Source of the DNA: an uncultured Oscillospiraceae bacterium
GTDB taxonomy: Bacteria; Bacillota; Clostridia; Oscillospirales; Oscillospiraceae
Assembly: GCA_949935795.1 (NCBI GenBank)
Contig: CATLFX010000004.1
Span: 1-64,000 of the forward strand
Length of the DNA: 64,000 nt
Direction: 5' to 3'
This document shows positions 32,587 to 38,903 of the stretch, piece after piece. The stretch's first letter is position 1, and every line of letters begins with the position of its first letter. The position numbers and the translations under genes were made by a program. The notes under the pieces were generated by a model that had not been told where the DNA came from, made no database searches, and saw only the letters and a program-made list of their open reading frames with translations.

Positions 32587-32616
32587 GCGCGGCCCCTCCT
32601 TTTTTGTGCTGGGGAT

Positions 32617-32645
32617 ACTCTAACACTTTTAACCGTGAAAGTCAA
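32617..32645 (-). promoter_or_regulatory. Promoter of the tyrosine operon
   Basis: TTGACT, 17 bases and TAGAGT on the minus strand, 31 bases before the leader peptide start. Confidence 0.8.
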
Positions 32646-32676
32646 GAGGGAATTTACAGACGGGGCGGAAGAATAA

Positions 32677-32716
32677 AAAACGCCCACCCCGGAAGAGAGA
32701 GGTGGGTGGGCGTTTT
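32677..32716. terminator. Bidirectional hairpin between aro promoter and RHH gene
   Basis: AAAACGCCCACC and GGTGGGCGTTTT enclose a 16-base loop. With A-runs on the left and T4 on the right it can terminate on both strands, and would stop any cysK read-through reaching the aro promoter. Confidence 0.7.
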
Positions 32717-32872
32717 GCCCGCCGCGGAAGGAGAGGCGCGCGGCGGGCCGCGTATGGTACTCCAGCGCCACGCCGCGCCAAAGTATGCCGGACAGAGAGG
32801 GTCAATCCTGTCCGAACATATATATAGAATACCATATTTCCAAAGATAGAAAAATTGACAAAATTCACAAAA

Positions 32873-32910
32873 TTATACTGTCGACATTATTTATAATAAC
32901 GACAGTATAA
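32873..32910 (+). promoter_or_regulatory. Long perfect inverted repeat operator before the RHH gene
   Basis: TTATACTGTCG and CGACAGTATAA (11-bp perfect arms) enclose 16 AT-rich bases that contain TATAAT. It lies 33 bases before the ribbon-helix-helix gene. TTGACA at 32855 is too close or too far for an ideal spacing, so the exact promoter is uncertain. Likely autoregulatory operator. Confidence 0.65.
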
Positions 32911-32942
32911 CTTATACTACCTCATAAAGAGGAGGTGGTCAT

Positions 32943-33134
32943 ATGGCTTATTCTGACGCGCAGAAAGAAGCGACGGCCAGATATAACAAAAAAGCCTATG
33001 ACCGCATTGAAATTAAGGTGAAAAAGGGCAGAAAAGCATTGATTACGGCATATGCGGTGAAACGGCAGAAAAGCGTTAACCAGTTTATTGTGGAACTGAT
33101 TGACCGGGAAATGGCAAAGCAGGAGGACGCCTGA
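32943..33134 (+). CDS. Small ribbon-helix-helix type DNA-binding protein
   Basis: This 63-residue basic protein (MAYSDAQKEATARYNKKAYDRIEIKVKKGRK) fits the Arc/MetJ-like family: a short strand (IEIKVKKG) and two helices (KALITAYAVKRQKSVNQFIVELIDREMAKQ). Such proteins bind palindromes as dimers and are common in mobile elements or as antitoxins. Its own 11-bp inverted repeat lies just upstream. It is AT-rich relative to its surroundings and no toxin partner is seen beside it. A strong AGGAGG site precedes the ATG at 32943. A perfect hairpin overlaps its stop. Confidence 0.75.
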   Translation: MAYSDAQKEATARYNKKAYDRIEIKVKKGRKALITAYAVKRQKSVNQFIVELIDREMAKQEDA

Positions 33135-33155
33135 ACAATCAGGCGTCCTCCTTTG
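33121..33155 (+). terminator. Terminator overlapping the RHH stop codon
   Basis: A perfect 14-bp stem (AGGAGGACGCCTGA, loop ACAA) includes the TGA stop and is followed by TTTG. It faces the convergent cysK gene. Confidence 0.6.
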
Positions 33156-33158
33156 CGC

Positions 33159-34091
<933 letters not shown>

Positions 34092-34123
34092 AGCGGCGTC
34101 CTCCTTATGGCATAAGATGTACC

Positions 34124-34141
34124 GGGCCCCGGCCGGGGCCC
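34124..34141 (-). promoter_or_regulatory. GC palindrome in the cysK leader
   Basis: GGGCCCCGG/CCGGGGCCC is perfectly self-complementary and follows a second hairpin (GCCGG, AAA loop, CCGGC). Both lie between the cysK transcript start and its ribosome site and may control expression. Confidence 0.45.
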
Positions 34142-34175
34142 GCCCGGAAGCCGGTTTCCCGGCTGCGGCGGTAAA

Positions 34176-34204
34176 ATTATAACGCTGTTCCCGTTTTCTG
34201 TCAA
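34176..34204 (-). promoter_or_regulatory. Perfect-consensus promoter of cysK
   Basis: TTGACA, exactly 17 bases, TATAAT on the minus strand. This is the strongest promoter match in the window. Confidence 0.9.
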
Positions 34205-34232
34205 TGGAAGGGAAAAATCAAACAAATCGGGA

Positions 34233-34261
34233 TTGACAGGTTCGCCTTGGCGTATTAAGAT
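34233..34261 (+). promoter_or_regulatory. Promoter of the YcxB-like gene
   Basis: TTGACA, 17 bases and TAAGAT on the plus strand, divergent from the cysK promoter with 28 bases between the two -35 boxes. Confidence 0.75.
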
Positions 34262-34284
34262 AGTAGAAAATCAGGGGGATGGAT

Positions 34285-34854
34285 ATGGCGGCGAAAGCAA
34301 AATTTGTGGGCGGCATCCAGCACACGGAGGACACCCTCCAGAGGCTGTTCAAAACGGAATACCGCACCTATCACCAGCTGCGCATCCTCTCCCAGCTGGC
34401 CGTCGGTTTTGTCATGGCCGCCATGGCGCTGACGGTGGAGATGAGCCGGCCCTTGCAGGCGGTGCTGCTGCTGGCGGGCTGCCTCATCATGGTGAGCGGC
34501 GACCTGCCAGCCTCCCTCCGGGCGGACAAGGCGGTGGATGACCGGAAGGGAAATCTGCCTAAAAATGTGTGCGCCTTTTTCGCCAATTACATGGAGCTGT
34601 CCGGGGAGGGGTCCATGCGGCTGGAATACAGCCGGTTCCAGCGGCTGATCGAGGACAATGAATATCTATACCTGTTTTTGGGGCGCAGATCGGTGTGCAT
34701 GATCGACAAGGCCGCCATAGAGGGCGGCGCCCCCGAGGAGCTGAAGGACTTTGTCGCCGAGAAAACCGGGCTGGCCTGGCGGCGGGGAAGGTCCTTCTGG
34801 AGCATGAACCTCGCCGACCTGCGCCAGGCGATCCGGGACCGCCGGACGCGCTGA
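34285..34854 (+). CDS. YcxB-like membrane protein
   Basis: This 189-residue protein has two adjacent N-terminal hydrophobic helices (LAVGFVMAAMALTVEM and AVLLLAGCLIMVSG) and a soluble C-terminal half with the YcxB-like pattern LEYSRFQRLIEDNEYLYLFLGRRSVCMIDKAAI. The function of this family is unknown. The ATG at 34285 is six bases after AGGGGG; the ORF-track ATG at 34279 abuts it. It precedes the GntR regulator by 24 bases and probably shares its transcript. Confidence 0.7.
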   Translation: MAAKAKFVGGIQHTEDTLQRLFKTEYRTYHQLRILSQLAVGFVMAAMALTVEMSRPLQAVLLLAGCLIMVSGDLPASLRADKAVDDRKGNLPKNVCAFFANYMELSGEGSMRLEYSRFQRLIEDNEYLYLFLGRRSVCMIDKAAIEGGAPEELKDFVAEKTGLAWRRGRSFWSMNLADLRQAIRDRRTR

Positions 34855-34878
34855 CCACTTTGTGAAGGAGACCGACCC

Positions 34879-35553
34879 ATGGCCGCATCGTACAGCGCCC
34901 GGGAACGGGCGTATCAGGAGCTGCGCTCCCGTATTTTGAATCTTGAATTGAAGCCCAACGACATCCTCAACGACAAGGCGCTGGCCCAGGAGATGGAGAT
35001 GAGCCGCACCCCCATCCACGAGGCCATCATCACCCTGGGGCTGGCGAATTTGGTGGTGGTCCGCCCCCAGAGCGGCACCTACGTGGCCCCCATCGACACC
35101 GAGATCGTGGAGATGGAGCAGTTTGACCGCTTCGCCCTGGAAAAGGAGATGGTGCTCCGGGCCATCCTGCGGATGGACGGCGAAGCGGTCCGGCAGTACC
35201 GGGAGAATCTCCAGATTTACCAGATTTACCTGGACTCCCGGGACGCGGACCGGCGGGCCAGGCTCTTCGAGCTGGACAACGCCTTTCACCGCATCGCCTT
35301 TGAGCTCAACGGGATGGGGCCCCACTTCGGCTGGATGCACGGGCGGCAGCACCACATCGAGCGGGTGCGGGTGCTCAGCTTCGTGATGGACCTGGACAAG
35401 ACCATCATCGACGAGCACCGGGCGCTGGTGGACGCCATGGAGGCGCGGGACGCCGCCGCAGCCGTCCGGGCCCTGGAGGACCACCTGAATCTGTACCGCA
35501 AGCATCTGGGGGAGATGCGGGCGGTTTATCCCCACTATTTCCAGTACAAATAG
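34879..35553 (+). CDS. GntR-family regulator with FCD domain
   Basis: This 224-residue transcription factor has an N-terminal winged helix (SRTPIHEAIITLGLANLVVVRPQSGTYVAP) and a C-terminal helical FCD ligand-binding domain. FCD members commonly sense small carboxylates or uronates. It sits directly before the TRAP/GH31/uxuAB operon, whose promoter carries a 26-bp palindrome, so it is the likely repressor. A strong terminator separates it from the operon. Confidence 0.92.
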   Translation: MAASYSARERAYQELRSRILNLELKPNDILNDKALAQEMEMSRTPIHEAIITLGLANLVVVRPQSGTYVAPIDTEIVEMEQFDRFALEKEMVLRAILRMDGEAVRQYRENLQIYQIYLDSRDADRRARLFELDNAFHRIAFELNGMGPHFGWMHGRQHHIERVRVLSFVMDLDKTIIDEHRALVDAMEARDAAAAVRALEDHLNLYRKHLGEMRAVYPHYFQYK

Positions 35554-35580
35554 TAATCATGAAACCTCAAGCGCCTCTTC

Positions 35581-35613
35581 TCAGCAGAAACGGACAGTTT
35601 CTGCTGATTTTTT
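35581..35613 (+). terminator. Terminator of the GntR gene
   Basis: TCAGCAGAAAC, loop GGACA and GTTTCTGCTGA, followed by T6. Confidence 0.9.
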
Positions 35614-35712
35614 ATACATATTGCATATTAATTTCCAGTTATACCCTGGAAATTGCGCGATTTTCCGGCATTGTGCACAAAAAACACCGTTGTATTTCTC
35701 GCAACTGTCAGC

Positions 35713-35741
35713 TTGAAAATGATATATTAACATATTAAAAT
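35713..35741 (+). promoter_or_regulatory. Promoter of the TRAP/GH31/uxu operon
   Basis: TTGAAA, 17 bases and TAAAAT. The spacer and -10 box are covered by a long palindrome, so bound regulator would block RNA polymerase. Confidence 0.75.
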
Positions 35742-35745
35742 ATCA
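35720..35745 (+). promoter_or_regulatory. 26-bp near-perfect palindrome, candidate GntR operator
   Basis: TGATAT...ATATCA with internal TTAA...TTAA, 22 of 26 positions symmetric. It overlaps the promoter spacer and -10 box. The regulator encoded next door is the obvious ligand-responsive candidate. Confidence 0.7.
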
Positions 35746-35763
35746 AACGAGCGGGGTGTGAGC

Positions 35764-35859
35764 ATGTGTTTACCGCCGGAGCGATTCGCCCGGACGGCCC
35801 CGCAAGGCGGCAAATGCACGCTTCGCGCTCAAATCGAGACTAGGAGGAGTCAGAAATGA
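35764..35859 (+). CDS. Possible 31-codon upstream ORF coupled to dctP
   Basis: ATG at 35764, six bases after GGGGTG, opens a frame of 31 codons whose TGA overlaps the dctP ATG (ATGA). It is only about 16 bases after the predicted transcript start. The peptide (MCLPPERFARTAP...) resembles nothing I know. It may be chance, or a translation-coupling leader. Confidence 0.3.
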   Translation: MCLPPERFARTAPQGGKCTLRAQIETRRSQK

Positions 35860-36872
35860 GAATCAAGAAGTTCCTGGCCGGCATGCTGTGCGCCGCTCTT
35901 CTCTGCTCTCTGGCCGCCTGCGGCGGGCCGGGCGGCGTCGGAGAGACCAACGCCGATGGGGAGAAGGTCTTTCACCTTCGGCTGGCCCACAATCTGGCGG
36001 AGGACCACGCGGTCCACATCGCCATGACCGCCTGGGCCGAGGCCGTGAAGGAGAAGTCCAACGGCTCCATCACCATCCAGATCTTCCCCAACGGAACCCT
36101 GGGCAGCGAGACGGACTGCATCACCATCATGCGGGCGGGCGGCCTGGATATGACAAAGGTGTCCGCCGCCACCCTGGGCAACTTTAAAAACGAGTGGAAC
36201 GCCCTGTCCGTGCCCTACGTGTTCAACGACAAGGACCACTACTATAACGTGATGGACGGCGAGATCGCTCAGGATATGTACCAGCTCACCGCCGACGCGG
36301 GCTTCATCGGCCTGACCTGGCTGGACTCCGGCTCCCGCTCCTTCTACACCGCTAAGACCCCCATCCGCACCCCGGCGGACCTGAAGGGGCTCAAAATTCG
36401 CACCATGGACTCCCAGATGGCCATCGACATGATGAACGCTTTGGGAGGCTCCGCCCAGGTCATGGGCTACAGCGAGATCTACACCGGCATGCAGCAGGGC
36501 AACGTGGACGGCGCGGAGAACAACGTCACCGCCCTGCGGGACCACAGCGACGTGACCCAGTACTACTGCTTTGACGAGCACACCCGCATCCCCGACATCA
36601 TTGTGCTGTCCAAGACGGTGTGGGACCAGATGTCCGACAACCAGAAGCAGATCCTGAAGGACACCGCCGCCGACATGACCGACGGCTATAAGCAGGCCTG
36701 GAAGGACTTTGAGGACGAGGTGCTGGAGGCCGCCGTGAACAACGGCGTGGAGCTGATCCGGGACGTGGACATGGCCGCTTTCCAGTCCGCCTGCCAGCCC
36801 ATCTACGAGAAGCTCAAGACCAGCGACCCCGGGGTGTACTCCTACGTGGAGCGCATCCAGAACGCGGGCTAG
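35856..36872 (+). CDS. TRAP transporter substrate-binding lipoprotein DctP
   Basis: This 338-residue DctP-type protein has a signal peptide with lipobox SLAAC and is membrane-anchored outside the cell. It shows the family patterns FHLRLAHNLAEDHAVH, IFPNGTLGSE and PADLKGLKIRTMDS, whose arginine binds the substrate carboxylate. So the cargo is almost certainly an organic acid. Context suggests a uronate or uronate-containing glycoside. It is the first main gene of the operon behind AGGAGG; a strong hairpin follows its stop, likely to keep binding protein in excess over the permease. Confidence 0.9.
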   Translation: MRIKKFLAGMLCAALLCSLAACGGPGGVGETNADGEKVFHLRLAHNLAEDHAVHIAMTAWAEAVKEKSNGSITIQIFPNGTLGSETDCITIMRAGGLDMTKVSAATLGNFKNEWNALSVPYVFNDKDHYYNVMDGEIAQDMYQLTADAGFIGLTWLDSGSRSFYTAKTPIRTPADLKGLKIRTMDSQMAIDMMNALGGSAQVMGYSEIYTGMQQGNVDGAENNVTALRDHSDVTQYYCFDEHTRIPDIIVLSKTVWDQMSDNQKQILKDTAADMTDGYKQAWKDFEDEVLEAAVNNGVELIRDVDMAAFQSACQPIYEKLKTSDPGVYSYVERIQNAG

Positions 36873-36898
36873 TTCTTTTTCTTGAAAGAAAAAGAACC
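36873..36898 (+). repeat. Hairpin repeat family, copy 3, after dctP
   Basis: GTTCTTTTTCTT, loop GA and the perfect 12-bp complement directly after the dctP TAG, followed by CAAAAAGAACTTTTAATCC. Same family as copies at 3244, 3388 and 43999. It fills the 136-base dctP-dctQ gap and may stabilise dctP mRNA or partly terminate. Confidence 0.75.
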
Positions 36899-37008
36899 AA
36901 AAAGAACTTTTAATCCGCTTCGTCTGCGGGCGGTGACCATATCCTTCCCGCCCGGTGACGAAAGGGTTCCTGATTGAGAGCCTGTTTATGACATAAGGAG
37001 ATGACATC

Positions 37009-37485
37009 GTGAAGAAATTTGAGAAAATTTTGGACGCGGCCATGCGCTTCCTCATGGCCCTGTTCATGCTGGCCCTGCTGCTGGGCGGCACCTGGCAGAT
37101 CGTCACCAAGCTGGCCGGACACCCCTCCACCGTCACCGATGAGTTTCTGCGCTTTGTGCTGATCTGGGCCTCCCTGATCGGCTCCGCCTACTGCTTCTAC
37201 CGGGATGAGCACCTGTCCCTGGACCTGGTGAAGGACCGGGTGAAGGGCCCCGCCGCCGCCGTGCTGGCGGTGTTCATCGAGGCGATGGTGCTGTTCTTCG
37301 TCTGCTTCGTGTTCATCTTCGGCGGCTTCCGGCTGGCCATGTACGCCATCAACAACTCCCCCGTCATGCACCTGTCCTATCACTTCCTGTATGCCATCCT
37401 GCCCCTGTCCGGCGTGTTCATCGTCATCGCCCGGATCTTGAAGTATATCCAGTATTTCACCGATAAAAAAGGAGGGGACGCGTAA
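37009..37485 (+). CDS. TRAP transporter small permease DctQ
   Basis: This 158-residue protein has four membrane helices typical of DctQ, with FVLIWASLIGSAYCFYRDEHLSLDLV in the second half, where the family signature lies. It pairs with DctM to form the sodium-driven permease fed by DctP. Start has AAGGAG; its last base is shared with the dctM start region (TAATG). Confidence 0.92.
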   Translation: MKKFEKILDAAMRFLMALFMLALLLGGTWQIVTKLAGHPSTVTDEFLRFVLIWASLIGSAYCFYRDEHLSLDLVKDRVKGPAAAVLAVFIEAMVLFFVCFVFIFGGFRLAMYAINNSPVMHLSYHFLYAILPLSGVFIVIARILKYIQYFTDKKGGDA

Positions 37486-38801
37486 TGCTGCTCACTGTTT
37501 TGGTCCTGTTTGGGTCCTTCTTCGTCATGCTGCTGGCGGGTGTGCCCATCTCCGCCGGCATCGGCATCGCCTCCATCATCACCGCCCTGGCCAGCGGCAT
37601 TCCCGCCGACACCCTGGCGGTGGTGGCCTCCCTGCGCTGCTTCTCCGGCCTGGACTCCTTCGCCCTGCTGGCCCTGCCCTTCTTCTCCCTGGGCGGCAAC
37701 ATCATGAATAAGGGCGGCATCGCCCGCCGCCTGGTCCGGCTGGCCCGCCTGCTGGTGGGCTGGGTCCCCGGCTACCTGGCCACCACCAACGTGCTGGCCA
37801 ACATGTTCTTCGGCGCGGTGTCCGGCTCCTCCGTGGCCGCCACCTCCGCCATGGGCTCCATTATGAGCCCCCTGGAGCTGGACGAGGGCTATGACCCCAA
37901 CTACTCCGCCGCGGTCAACATCTGCTCCGCCCCCACCGGCATCCTGATCCCGCCCAGCGGGCCCCTCATCCTGTACTCCATCACCGCGGGCGGCGTGTCC
38001 GTGGCGGCCCTGTTCATGGGCGGCTATCTCACCGGCGCTCTGCTGGGCATCGCCGTGGCGGCGCTGGCCATTTTCCTGGCCGTCAGGAAGGGCTACAAGA
38101 AGTCTGAGGTCAAGGAGACCGATCCCGCCTGGAAGATCTGGGTGGACGCCATTCCCTCCCTGCTGGCCGTCATCATCGTCATGGGCGGCATCCTGGGCGG
38201 CTTCTTCACCGCCACCGAGGCCGGCGTGGTCATGTGCCTGTACTGCGGCCTGCTGGCTGTTATCTACCGGGAGATGGATTTCAAGACCTTCTACGACCTG
38301 CTGGCGGACACCATGAAGAGCTCCGCCACCATCCTCTTCCTCATCGCCGCCTCCTCCATCATGTCCTTCGTCATGTCCTATACCGGCATCCCCGCCGCCA
38401 TCAGCCAGGGCCTGATGAGCGTGTCCGACAACCGCTACGTGCTGCTGCTCATCATGAACGTGTTCCTGCTGGTCATGGGCATGTTCCTGGACCTGACCCC
38501 CGCCGTGCTCATCTTTACCCCCATCTTCCTGCCCATCGCCCGGAGCATCGGCATGAGCGACGTCCACTTCGGCCTGATGCTCATCATGAACCTGGGTATC
38601 GGCTCGGTCACCCCGCCTGTGGGCTCCTGCCTGTTCGTGGGCTGCGGCGTGGGCCACGTGAAGATCGAGGGCGTCACCAAGTACATTGTGCCCATTTTCG
38701 CCGCTATGGTGGCGGCCCTGTTCGTCATCACCTTTATCCCCGCCATCCCGCTGATCGTCCCCTATCTGTGCAAGCTGGTGCCCTCCTTCTGGTGGGGCTG
38801 A
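37485..38801 (+). CDS. TRAP transporter large permease DctM
   Basis: This 438-residue protein has the twelve-helix DctM architecture, with motifs FGAVSGSSVAATSAMGSIM, APTGILIPPSGPLILYS and a late NLGIGSVTPPVGSCLFVG. It forms the transport channel for the sodium/acid symport. It overlaps dctQ by one base. A GC-rich inverted repeat (38825-38861) lies between it and the first GH31 gene. Confidence 0.95.
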   Translation: MLLTVLVLFGSFFVMLLAGVPISAGIGIASIITALASGIPADTLAVVASLRCFSGLDSFALLALPFFSLGGNIMNKGGIARRLVRLARLLVGWVPGYLATTNVLANMFFGAVSGSSVAATSAMGSIMSPLELDEGYDPNYSAAVNICSAPTGILIPPSGPLILYSITAGGVSVAALFMGGYLTGALLGIAVAALAIFLAVRKGYKKSEVKETDPAWKIWVDAIPSLLAVIIVMGGILGGFFTATEAGVVMCLYCGLLAVIYREMDFKTFYDLLADTMKSSATILFLIAASSIMSFVMSYTGIPAAISQGLMSVSDNRYVLLLIMNVFLLVMGMFLDLTPAVLIFTPIFLPIARSIGMSDVHFGLMLIMNLGIGSVTPPVGSCLFVGCGVGHVKIEGVTKYIVPIFAAMVAALFVITFIPAIPLIVPYLCKLVPSFWWG

Positions 38802-38824
38802 GCCCGCGCGTGTAATTCATGATC

Positions 38825-38861
38825 CCCGGGGTCTCCGGCTCCAGCGCCGGGGACTCCGGGG
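38825..38861 (+). promoter_or_regulatory. GC-rich hairpin between dctM and the first GH31 gene
   Basis: CCCCGGGGTCTCCGGC and its partner (imperfect) form a long stem without a T-run. It may mark mRNA processing between transport and glycosidase genes. Confidence 0.4.
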
Positions 38862-38903
38862 AAGCGCCCCCTTTCATTTAAAATCTGACAGGAGTGATAC
38901 GCC

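Noticed and set aside
32855-33134. Prophage or toxin-antitoxin module
   Set aside because: Only one RHH gene is present; no integrase, toxin, att repeats or phage genes around it.
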